Part shown: piece after piece, positions 1 through 6,101 of the stretch
Position numbering within the stretch: the stretch's first letter is position 1
Layout: each line of letters opens with the position of its first letter
Assembly (NCBI GenBank): GCA_905193725.1
Contig: CAJJPW010000087.1
Coordinates: 1 to 8,400 of the forward strand
Direction: 5' to 3'
Origin: an uncultured Eubacteriales bacterium
GTDB taxonomy: Bacteria > Bacillota > Clostridia > Christensenellales > Christensenellaceae
DNA: 8,400 nt
Program-made: the position numbers and the translations under genes
Notes under the pieces: model-generated
Databases searched by the model: none
What the model saw: only the letters and a program-made list of their open reading frames with translations
Told to the model about the DNA's origin: nothing

Positions 1-662
1 GGCAGGCGAATCTGGCCGCCATGGGCGTGGCCACTGAGGACTAGGTCCACATGATTTTGGGCATAGACTTCTATAAGCTCTGGCCGGTGGCACAGCAATA
101 CCGTATAACACTCCTGATGCAGCAGTTTTTTCAGCCGCCTGTCTGTACTCTCCCCCAGATGAAAGTCTGGGTCGTCCAGGCCAATCAGCCAAAGTGCACT
201 GCCACCTCTCTCCAGCAGCACGCCTTGGTCTTCTAGCACCTGCACGCCTGCTTCTAAAAGCTGCTTTTTTAGCTGAGCATATTCCACTATTCGTGCCTCG
301 TGGTTGCCCGAAACATAGTAGACTGAGGCGATTTGGGCTGCCTCTCTGGCAAATTGTACCGCTACAGAGATATCCGTATGTCTGGAATCCACCAAATCTC
401 CGGTGATGGCGATGATATCTGGCTGGGCACTTTGAAGTGCCTGAATCAAATCTTGGCTCGCTTCGCCAAATTGGGTGTTGTGCAAATCGGACACGTGGGC
501 GATGGTATATCCATCAAATGCCTCCGGCAATCTGCTACTAGATACGACATAGTAGGTACTCTCTAACGCCCCGTTGCCCCACCAAATCCAGCCGGTGAGC
601 GCCATGAGTACGATGATAATGGGGAGGATGATCCTGATTCTTCTGCCTGTTTTTTGTTGCAA
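1..662 (-). CDS. Membrane-anchored metallophosphoesterase (calcineurin-like, YkuE/YaeI type), 3' end beyond window
   Basis: Predicted binuclear metal-dependent phosphoesterase held at the outer face of the membrane by an N-terminal anchor. The 220 visible residues contain the family motifs in order: VSDLH (57-61), ITGDLVD (86-92), SGNHE (118-122), CHRPE (191-195) and SGHAHGGQIRL (210-220). These supply the Asp, His and Asn metal ligands. Residues 9-28 are strongly hydrophobic and form a single signal anchor. I chose the TTG at 662 because AAGGAG lies 9 nt upstream. The first ATG, at 605, would remove the anchor and has no good ribosome site. The frame is open to the left edge, so roughly 50-60 residues are missing if the length is usual for the family. 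It follows the protease pseudogene by 63 nt with no visible terminator, so co-transcription is likely. The physiological substrate cannot be told from sequence. Confidence 0.92.
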   Translation of the reverse strand, partial: MQQKTGRRIRIILPIIIVLMALTGWIWWGNGALESTYYVVSSSRLPEAFDGYTIAHVSDLHNTQFGEASQDLIQALQSAQPDIIAITGDLVDSRHTDISVAVQFAREAAQIASVYYVSGNHEARIVEYAQLKKQLLEAGVQVLEDQGVLLERGGSALWLIGLDDPDFHLGESTDRRLKKLLHQECYTVLLCHRPELIEVYAQNHVDLVLSGHAHGGQIRL

Positions 663-671
663 ATTTCTGCG

Positions 672-677
672 CTCCTT
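672..677 (-). promoter_or_regulatory. Ribosome binding site for the metallophosphoesterase (TTG start)
   Basis: AAGGAG on the minus strand, 9 nt before the TTG at 662. It decides the start, because the internal ATG at 605 would lose the membrane anchor. Confidence 0.7.
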
Positions 678-725
678 TTTCTCAAATCCAATGGGGAGCC
701 AACCTGCTATATTCTCTCGCTCCCG

Positions 726-2559
726 CTATTCCCTTTCGACCCTCCCAAAGGTCTGACCGGATCTGGAAAAGCACAGATCGCTTTGCAGCGTCAAGGTGCC
801 ATCCTCCATGATGGTAAAGCGAATCACCTTCACGTCATCTCCTAAAAATCCTGAGAAGTTGATGTCCTCCACATCCAGCGTCAGCTGATTTCCCTGGACG
901 GTAAAGTGGCCGGTGTAATTGCCCATGCCCTCGTAGAGGTTTTCCGTGAAGTTGAATGTGTTTCCCTCCATAAACTCCACCTTGGGAATGTAAGGGGGAT
1001 TACACTCTGTGGTAGTGCTTTGATACGTAGTCCCCAGCAGATCGTCCATGCTGCCGTATCCTATTGCCGCCTCTACTGCCAATTTGACGTTTAACAGAGG
1101 GTATGGCTGGGTGCCTAAAATTTTCGTCCTTGGGTTTCTGATCACATTATGATTGGTATTTTCGCATAGGATCTCTTTGACCTCTATGCCTTCCAGCTCC
1201 TCGTTGATGCCCCACACCACTGCTGCGGCTCCAGCTACCAGCCATAGAGGTGCCATCTTTGTAGTCGTACCCGTTGTTCACACTGCTATAGATGTCCTTG
1301 CCAGGGGCGGCAATGTCTACACCCTCTCCACCGTTAGAGAAGTCTGTGAGCATATAAACCCCATTGGCGTCTGGCATATCGGCAGCGCCTACATTGATAA
1401 TCCGCCCTAGCACCTGCTCTACAGGCACTTTACCCTCAAAAGTTTCACAATTATCATAAGTCACGCTGGAGAAAAAGCCGTTGTTTCTGGAGTCCACACC
1501 AATGCCGTTTTGCGCGCCATTGCCCGCGCTCTGTACTACCACAAAATCGTATCCCCGCAAAAGCAGTGAGGCTATATAGCTAGAGGCCAAGCGCCCCTCT
1601 GCATCGATCATGCTCTGGGAGAGCTTCTGATTATCGTCCACCAGATTATGAGTCTTTTGGATGGAGAAGTTCACCACCTTGCATCCGTTTTGGACGCACA
1701 GACTGAGCCCTGCCAGAATAGCGGAATTGGTATCCCAGCCACCTACTTTATTTTGCAGCTGATCTGGCTCCCAGTCAAACCCAGTCAATGTGGCATTGGG
1801 CGCCACACCGGCAATTCCCTCCTCATTATCCATCGTGGCACCGATGATGCCCGCCACGTGGCTGCCGTGGTCCTCCTCGTTTGCCACAGTGGGGTTGAGT
1901 ATTTGAATAGAGTAATCCTCGTGATTTTGGTCAAACCCACTGTCCACGATGCCCACGCTCACAGGGGAAAGCTCATCTTTATATTCCCATGCGCCTGGGG
2001 CATCTATGGCCATAGCCCACCAGTTGCTGGCCGAGGAATCCACCGTCTCCCAGTTCACTTCGTCTTTGCTGAACAGGCCGGAATCGTAGGGATCGTTGGG
2101 GATATATCCATCTTCACATTGGGATGCCATATCATAGGAGGCGGCCAATACGCCATCCATGGATTCCACCTGTGTGCACAGCTCCTTTAGCTGGGCAAGG
2201 CTACTCTGTTTTACCCGTATTTGCAGCTGGTCAATCATTTCCAGCTCTCCTGCCACTTTTCCATCTACTGCGTCAATCACCGCCTGTTTTTGCTCTTGTG
2301 TGGCGTCTACGTCAAAAAACACCAGCAAGATGTTGTTGATGTAGTGGATGCCCGTGCTCTCGTCCTGTGAGATATCTTCCTCGGTAAAGGAATACATCCC
2401 GGGGGTGACGACTTTCTCTGGTTCCAGGCTCTGTTGTAAGGATGCCGTAGGTTGTTCACCCTGGGTAGTTTGGGGTTGATTGCACGAGCACCCCGCCAGA
2501 GACGAAATGAATAGCAAAAGACACAGTAGCATGACGATCAGCTTTTTATGGAAATGCAT
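726..2559 (-). pseudogene. Subtilisin-like serine protease lipoprotein (peptidase S8), frameshifted
   Basis: The gene starts at ATG 2559, with GGGGAGGA 8 nt upstream. The N-terminus is a lipoprotein signal ending LAGC, with lipidated Cys24. Residues about 72-145 resemble the inhibitor I9/fervidolysin-like propeptide. The S8 domain shows Asp206 (GIVDSG), His231 (DHGSHVAG), oxyanion Asn347 (QSAGNG) and Ser438 (GTSMA). Directly after GTSMA the frame is lost, and the first frame ends at 1147 after 30 out-of-frame residues. The expected continuation, VAGAAAVVWG, resumes in another frame at 1238 and runs to the TAG at 726-728. It includes a beta-rich tail of about 80 residues that I do not recognise. 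Comparison with the family pattern GTSMAxPxVAG implies loss of 8 nt. Restored, the protein would be about 613 residues. A truncated product should fold poorly and be inactive. A strain-level deletion is the likeliest cause; an assembly error is the alternative. Confidence 0.88.
1236..1245 (-). other. Frameshift junction in the protease gene
   Basis: On the minus strand, ATG GCT (Met-Ala of GTSMA) is followed by one extra G and then GTA GCT GGA (Val-Ala-Gly) in the new frame. Intact S8 proteases have three codons here (Ala/Thr-Pro-x), so 1 nt stands in place of 9. No homopolymer or slippery heptamer is present, which argues against programmed frameshifting and against a simple base-calling error. 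Confidence 0.85.
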
Positions 2560-2621
2560 GAACGGATTCCTCCCCGATGCGTTTTTTCATATCGTTTGGC
2601 GCCTAAAACAGCGTACAATTC

Positions 2622-2651
2622 ATTATAATCTGCCAGTAATAGGAGCGTCAA
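2622..2651 (-). promoter_or_regulatory. Sigma-70-type promoter for the protease gene
   Basis: The -35 TTGACG (2651-2646) and the perfect -10 TATAAT (2627-2622) are 18 nt apart on the minus strand. Transcription would start near 2615, giving a leader of about 55 nt before the ATG at 2559. The promoter still looks functional although the protease gene is broken. Confidence 0.75.
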
Positions 2652-2696
2652 GTTGGGCTTTGATCCCATATTGCAGCTTTCGTGAAGGTCAGTAGG

Positions 2697-2731
2697 AGCC
2701 TTCCAGGAAATTTTGTCCTATCTAGAAGGCT
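2697..2731. repeat. Nested inverted repeat between two divergent promoters
   Basis: AGCCTTC (2697-2703) pairs with GAAGGCT (2725-2731). Nested inside, AGGA (2705-2708) pairs with TCCT (2716-2719). It lies upstream of both promoters in this gap, so neither transcript should contain it, and no T-run follows on either strand. It is therefore more likely a DNA-level site than a terminator. Function unknown. Confidence 0.5.
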
Positions 2732-2743
2732 GGCAGCGTTTTC

Positions 2744-2775
2744 CCTTGATATTGTCAAGGCCAGTGTGATACAAT
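2744..2775 (+). promoter_or_regulatory. Promoter of the DtxR-type gene with overlapping palindrome
   Basis: The -35 TTGATA (2746-2751) and -10 TACAAT (2770-2775) are 18 nt apart, and the -10 lies 50 nt before the start codon. The -35 is embedded in the perfect 6-5-6 inverted repeat CCTTGA-tattg-TCAAGG (2744-2760). A dimeric repressor bound there would block the promoter. Autoregulation by the gene's own product is a reasonable inference but is not shown by the sequence. Confidence 0.6.
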
Positions 2776-2813
2776 AACAAGTAAACGATTCTACTGTAAA
2801 TGGTAAAAATGGG

Positions 2814-2818
2814 AGGAG
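2814..2818 (+). promoter_or_regulatory. Ribosome binding site for the DtxR-type gene (TTG start)
   Basis: AGGAG within GGGAGGAG, 6 nt before the TTG at 2825. It supports the TTG start, which yields the family's usual N-terminus with the SAENYLETI segment. Confidence 0.75.
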
Positions 2819-2824
2819 AAAACC

Positions 2825-3199
2825 TTGCGCATTCAGGAGTCGGCTGAAAACTATCTGGAAACTATTTTAATTTTACAAAAACGCAAAGGCCAAGTGCGCT
2901 CGATTGACATTGCAAGCGAACTTTCTTTTTCCAAACCCAGTGTGAGTGTGGCCATGAAGAATTTGCGCTTAAACGGATATATCGAAGTGGATCCAGATGG
3001 ATATATCTCCCTATTGGACAAGGGTAGAGAGATTGCAGAAAAGATATATGAACGGCACACCATGCTCTCAGATTGGCTCATTACCCTGGGTGTGAGCCCA
3101 GAGGTGGCAGTGGAAGACGCATGTCGCATTGAGCATGTGATCAGCACAGAGACCTTTGAGACCATCAAGGCCCATGCCAACCAGCATAAAGACATTTAG
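2825..3199 (+). CDS. DtxR/MntR-family metal-dependent transcriptional regulator, short form
   Basis: A 124-residue winged-helix regulator of the iron/manganese-responsive DtxR family. Residues about 5-60 hold the helix-turn-helix and wing (SIDIASELSFSKPSVSVAMK). Residues about 66-115 are the dimerisation and metal-binding part, with ERHTML (76-81) and DACRIEHVIS (98-107). His78, Cys100, Glu103 and His104 align with known DtxR/MntR ligands, and Glu12 with MntR Glu11. Asn9 occupies the place of DtxR Met10 or MntR Asp8. The C-terminal SH3-like domain of DtxR/IdeR is absent, as in MntR and many clostridial members. The start is TTG, backed by a strong ribosome site. The gene is divergent from the protease gene and convergent with the MATE gene, and no metal transporter is visible nearby. 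Its metal and targets cannot be told from the window. Confidence 0.93.
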   Translation: MRIQESAENYLETILILQKRKGQVRSIDIASELSFSKPSVSVAMKNLRLNGYIEVDPDGYISLLDKGREIAEKIYERHTMLSDWLITLGVSPEVAVEDACRIEHVISTETFETIKAHANQHKDI

Positions 3200-3337
3200 A
3201 TTCCATCAAGATATATGCCGGCTAGCAAAGGAGTTTTGGTCCACAATATGGAGATTGTATCGTAAACAAAATTCACAGAATCTGCAAATGGAACCCACAG
3301 CATCCTCTAGTGTTGCGCTCCATTTTTTATATGAGAA

Positions 3338-3362
3338 AAACCCCACATCAAACGTGGGGTTC
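3338..3362. terminator. Bidirectional intrinsic terminator between the DtxR-type and MATE genes
   Basis: CCCCAC (3341-3346) pairs with GTGGGG (3354-3359) across a 7-nt loop, and flanking A/T pairs extend the stem. On the minus strand the GC stem is followed directly by TTTTT, serving the MATE gene that ends 34 nt earlier. On the plus strand TTCCCTTTTT follows, which would end the DtxR-type transcript. Confidence 0.85.
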
Positions 3363-3395
3363 CCTTTTTGTATCAGTTTTAGTGTAGTTCATGTA

Positions 3396-4754
3396 TTAAC
3401 CTGCTTTTGCCTCCTGGAGATGGGGCAGATTTTCCAGCTGTTGCTCGCGCTTCTTTTTACTGGCGAAAAACAGGGCCGCTCCTATGACGCTCACCAGCAG
3501 TTCTGTCGCTGGGAAAGCACACCATACCCCTACCATTTTCCCTATGGCAGACAGCAAGAAGGCCATGGGGATAATGAGGATGAATCCCCTCAATAGGGAT
3601 ATTACGTGGGCTGGGCGGGCATAATCCGTAGACGTAAAGTAGACGGCTAAGATGATATTAAACCCGGCGAAAACGCAAGCGGTAAAGTAATACCGAAGGC
3701 CTTCTACGGCGATGCTCTGCAAGAGGGCGTTCTGCTCGCTGTTGAAGATGGCCGCAATTTGCTCTGCTCCAAAGAACACAAATAGGTAAATACATACGGA
3801 GAGAATGGCCATGGTAATCAAGGCATACCGCAAAATGGCACGCACATTTGCTAGGTTGCCCATCCCAAAATTGCTGCTGAGGATGGGCTGGATCCCCTGG
3901 GCGATACCGGTGTAGATCGCCATTACCACGAGAGACAAATTTGCAATAACTCCATATGCCGCAACGCCGATATTCCCCTGCAAGCTCAATATAATCCCGT
4001 TAAATACGATGATCACAATGCCCGAGGAGACCTCTGTGATGAGAGAGGGCAGACCGCTGGAAAAAATGCCAAGGGACAGTTTTTTGGTGATCTGGTATTT
4101 ACCCAAATGAAACTGATTTTTCTTCTTTAAGAAATAGGGCGAAAGGACGAGAATGCTGATCACAGGCGCCAGCCCTGTGGCAAAAGCCGCGCCAAAAATC
4201 CCCATGCCCAGTGGAAACATGAACACGTAGTCTAGCACCACATTGGAAAGGCTGCCCACTATCATGGCCGCCATAGAGAGCTGGGGCGCACCGTCATTTC
4301 TCACAAAGCACAAAAGCAAGTTGTTGAGCATAAACATAGGCGCAAAGAGCAAAATTACTTTCAAATAGGTATCGCTCATTTGATAGACCGTATCATCCGC
4401 CCCCAGTAGACGCGCAATGGGCCCGGAGAGAAATATGCCTAACAGGAAGAAAATAGCCGCGATGGACAAGGTGAGCGCCGCTGCGTTGGTAAACACCTGG
4501 TTTGCCGACCTTTTATCGCTTTGGCTCTTCAAAATGGAGTCCTTTGCCCCCCCTCCCATGCCGATCATCAGGCCACTGCCGTGGATAAAGCTATATATGG
4601 GAATGGCCAAATTGAGAGCAGTTAAGCCGTTGGCTCCCAGTGCTTTGGAGACAAAAAACGTATCTGCCAAAATATAGCAAGATAGCGCGATCATCCCCAG
4701 CACATTTAACGACGCGTATTTTACAAAAGTCTTAAAGCAACTGGTTTGTTCCAA
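3396..4754 (-). CDS. MATE-family multidrug efflux transporter
   Basis: A 452-residue membrane protein of the multi-antimicrobial extrusion family, which exports cationic drugs or metabolites in exchange for Na+ or H+. It contains about 12 hydrophobic segments in two halves. Recognisable family features are the first helix region (YASLNVLGMIALSCYILADT), the FVRNDGAP loop (RNDGAP at residues 152-157), SNVVLDYVF after it, and AQGIQPILSSNFG in the second half. The tail is charged (KKKREQQ). The best start is TTG 4754, with GGGAGG 9 nt upstream. The ATG at 4796 adds 14 residues but has only a weak ribosome site. The gene lies 104 nt after the NimA-like gene on the same strand, with no clear promoter between, so co-transcription is likely. 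The overall pattern resembles the MepA-like branch. The substrate is unknown. Confidence 0.95.
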   Translation of the reverse strand: MEQTSCFKTFVKYASLNVLGMIALSCYILADTFFVSKALGANGLTALNLAIPIYSFIHGSGLMIGMGGGAKDSILKSQSDKRSANQVFTNAAALTLSIAAIFFLLGIFLSGPIARLLGADDTVYQMSDTYLKVILLFAPMFMLNNLLLCFVRNDGAPQLSMAAMIVGSLSNVVLDYVFMFPLGMGIFGAAFATGLAPVISILVLSPYFLKKKNQFHLGKYQITKKLSLGIFSSGLPSLITEVSSGIVIIVFNGIILSLQGNIGVAAYGVIANLSLVVMAIYTGIAQGIQPILSSNFGMGNLANVRAILRYALITMAILSVCIYLFVFFGAEQIAAIFNSEQNALLQSIAVEGLRYYFTACVFAGFNIILAVYFTSTDYARPAHVISLLRGFILIIPMAFLLSAIGKMVGVWCAFPATELLVSVIGAALFFASKKKREQQLENLPHLQEAKAG

Positions 4755-4763
4755 AATGTGAAA

Positions 4764-4769
4764 CCTCCC
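4764..4769 (-). promoter_or_regulatory. Ribosome binding site favouring the TTG start of the MATE gene
   Basis: GGGAGG within AGGGAGGTTT on the minus strand, 9 nt before TTG 4754. It lies downstream of the ATG at 4796, so it can serve only the shorter form. Confidence 0.6.
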
Positions 4770-4823
4770 TATCTCTGAATTTCTTTGATACCGCATATCG
4801 CGAATTCCAATTTGTCGGATTTC

Positions 4824-4840
4824 ATTTACCCATTGTAAAT
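4824..4840. repeat. Inverted repeat ATTTAC-ccatt-GTAAAT in the gap before the MATE gene
   Basis: A perfect 6-5-6 inverted repeat between the NimA-like stop and the MATE start. It is AT-rich and short, so it is weak as an RNA hairpin, but it has the size of an operator for a dimeric regulator. Chance occurrence is possible. Confidence 0.35.
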
Positions 4841-4858
4841 CCCACTCTGTATAAAAGT

Positions 4859-5359
4859 CTACTGGATCGCCTTTTTTCTCCTCGCCAGCTCAATCGCCTC
4901 TTTGCCGCTAATGTGCTGAATGGTGAGCTCCAGCACACACAGGGCAGGATACTCCTTTTGAATGGCTCTCTGTCGCTCTGCCTCACTATCACTAGGGGCA
5001 TATTTACTCGCCAATTTTTCAATGGCTCGTCTCTTTTCCCCTTCGTCTTGCAAAATGCGCATTTGGCCAAATACGATAACGCTTCTGAAATACGTGGTAT
5101 ATTCCCGAGGCACCACTTGGTCTTCCTCTATGACGCAAAAGCTGGCTTTGCCGTTTTGCGTAATGGCATCTAGCTTATAGCCGGATTTTGCACAGTGAAA
5201 CCAGATGCTCCTCTCATCAGAAACGTAGCTCATCGGTACAGCATAGGGGTAACCCTCATCTCCCACCAAAGCCAATACGCCACTGCTGCCCTGCTGCAAA
5301 ATAGCTTGGCACTCCTCTTTGGTCAGCGCCTGATTTTTTCTTCTCATCTCTCGAAACAT
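4859..5359 (-). CDS. NimA-like pyridoxamine 5'-phosphate oxidase-family flavoprotein
   Basis: A 166-residue soluble protein of the split-barrel FMN-binding superfamily, closest in pattern to the NimA/COG3467 group. Landmarks are MRRKNQALTKEE at the N-terminus, GYPYAVPMSYV (37-46), WFHCAKSGYKLDAI (53-66), KASFCVIEEDQVVP (71-84) and TTYFRSVIVFG (88-98). Members usually bind FMN and carry out small redox reactions; some nim genes detoxify 5-nitroimidazoles. Nothing here proves that activity. The start at ATG 5359 is supported by GGAAGGAA about 5 nt upstream. The ATG at 5347 matches the common family N-terminus but lacks a close ribosome site. The gene has a strong promoter of its own (5474-5502), with a leader of about 108 nt, and precedes the MATE exporter. 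A protective redox-plus-efflux pair is a plausible inference. Confidence 0.92.
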   Translation of the reverse strand: MFREMRRKNQALTKEECQAILQQGSSGVLALVGDEGYPYAVPMSYVSDERSIWFHCAKSGYKLDAITQNGKASFCVIEEDQVVPREYTTYFRSVIVFGQMRILQDEGEKRRAIEKLASKYAPSDSEAERQRAIQKEYPALCVLELTIQHISGKEAIELARRKKAIQ

Positions 5360-5473
5360 AGCTTTCCTTCCCTTTTTTGGCCATAATAAAACGCCTCACG
5401 CATCACTCCTTCTAAGGCCTAACGGAATGAATTGAGACGTTACCCGGCGGCAATCCATGATTTAGTTTTGTCT

Positions 5474-5502
5474 AGGATAGCACACTTAGCGCTAAAAGTC
5501 AA
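5474..5502 (-). promoter_or_regulatory. Promoter of the NimA-like/MATE operon with palindrome in the spacer
   Basis: The -35 TTGACT (5502-5497) and -10 TATCCT (5479-5474) are exactly 17 nt apart on the minus strand. The spacer contains the perfect 10-bp palindrome TTAGCGCTAA (5486-5495), a natural place for a repressor. Transcription should start near 5467. Confidence 0.7.
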
Positions 5503-5578
5503 TATATGCTTTTGCCCTTTGCGCTGTGAGCACTTTACTAACCCCTCTAGGAATTTTTTTCCTCATTGTTTGGCACTA

Positions 5579-5587
5579 TGGTATCAT
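5579..5587 (+). promoter_or_regulatory. Extended -10 promoter for the small flavoprotein gene
   Basis: TGGTATCAT matches an extended -10 (TG-N-TATCAT), 38 nt before the ATG at 5626. No good -35 lies 17 nt upstream, which is typical of extended -10 promoters. A short AGGAA/TTCCT inverted repeat (5549-5563) sits where the -35 and any regulator would bind. Confidence 0.5.
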
Positions 5588-5625
5588 ACGCATAAAGTAC
5601 TTATTTGAATGTAGGAGGTTTTTTC

Positions 5626-6018
5626 ATGCAAGAAGTATATGAATTTTTAAAAAAATGTGATACGTATTATCTGGCTACCATAGACGGAGATCAGCCCAGA
5701 GTGCGCCCCTTTGGCACCATTGACATCTTTGAGGGCAGACTCACCATACAGACCGGCAAATCCAAAGAAGTCTCCCGGCAGATGCTACAAAATCCTAAAA
5801 TTGAGATCTGCGCCTGTGATGGAGAGCATTGGCTGCGGGTTGTTGCCACGGCTGTGGAGGACCCCCGCATAGAGGCACAAAAGCATATGCTAGATGCCTA
5901 TCCCTCTCTACAGGCGATGTATCAACCTGGGGATGGCAACACCCAGATATTTTCCCTCCAAAATGTCAGCGCAACCTTTTGCTCTTTTACGGAGCCTCCG
6001 CGCACCGTTCAGTTTTAA
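5626..6018 (+). CDS. Pyridoxamine 5'-phosphate oxidase-family protein (small split-barrel flavoprotein)
   Basis: A 130-residue cytoplasmic protein with the single split beta-barrel fold that usually binds FMN or a related flavin. Visible landmarks are YYLATIDGDQPRVRPFGT (14-31), IQTGKSKEVSRQM (41-53), NPKIEICACDG (56-66) and the C-terminal ATFCSFTEPPRTVQF. This pattern is common in clostridial genomes, where the reaction is undefined. The start is ATG 5626, with AGGAGG 7 nt upstream (5613-5618). A TTG at 5605 in the same frame precedes that ribosome site and is rejected. It is transcribed alone: an extended -10 promoter lies before it and a terminator after it. It is divergent from the NimA-like gene, a distant relative of the same superfamily, so the shared intergenic region may coordinate two flavoproteins. 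Confidence 0.93.
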   Translation: MQEVYEFLKKCDTYYLATIDGDQPRVRPFGTIDIFEGRLTIQTGKSKEVSRQMLQNPKIEICACDGEHWLRVVATAVEDPRIEAQKHMLDAYPSLQAMYQPGDGNTQIFSLQNVSATFCSFTEPPRTVQF

Positions 6019-6041
6019 GAGGCAAGCGGCAAAAGCAAGAG

Positions 6042-6082
6042 AAAAGACCAGCTGGGCAAATCCGCCAAACTGGTCTTTTTTC
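6042..6082. terminator. Hairpin terminator between the small flavoprotein and surface-protein genes
   Basis: AAAAGACCAG (6042-6051) pairs with CTGGTCTTTT (6070-6079), followed by more T. The 18-nt loop can pair further (TGG with CCA). It ends the plus-strand gene, whose stop lies 24 nt before. The A-run on the left flank could also serve the convergent surface-protein gene ending at 6102. Confidence 0.88.
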
Positions 6083-6101
6083 CATGCCTTTTTTAATAGC
6101 A

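Noticed and set aside
630..662. Twin-arginine export signal on the metallophosphoesterase
   Set aside because: GRRIRI has two Arg but not the rest of the S-R-R-x-F-L-K pattern. An ordinary membrane anchor explains it.
726..1256. Separate 176-residue protein starting at the Met codon at 1256
   Set aside because: From residue 7 on it continues the subtilase domain (VAGAAAVVWG), and it has no ribosome site. It is the 3' part of the frameshifted protease gene.
1236..1256. Programmed ribosomal frameshift in the protease gene
   Set aside because: No slippery run is present, and three conserved residues are missing at the junction. Frame-shifting alone would not restore the family sequence.
2697..2731. 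Intrinsic terminator
   Set aside because: The stem has a large interrupted loop and no T-run after it on either strand, and it lies upstream of both divergent promoters.
3156..3596. 146-residue plus-strand reading frame
   Set aside because: It overlaps the DtxR-type 3' end, the terminator and the MATE 3' end, has no family pattern, and would read through a strong terminator.
4822..5070. 82-residue minus-strand reading frame
   Set aside because: It lies in another frame inside the NimA-like gene, with Arg/Ser-rich sequence typical of a shadow frame.
4859..5359. Calling the NimA-like protein a nitroimidazole resistance determinant
   Set aside because: Only superfamily-level features are visible. 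Many such proteins give no resistance.
5605..6018. Longer form of the small flavoprotein from TTG 5605
   Set aside because: The AGGAGG ribosome site at 5613-5618 lies inside that extension and serves ATG 5626.
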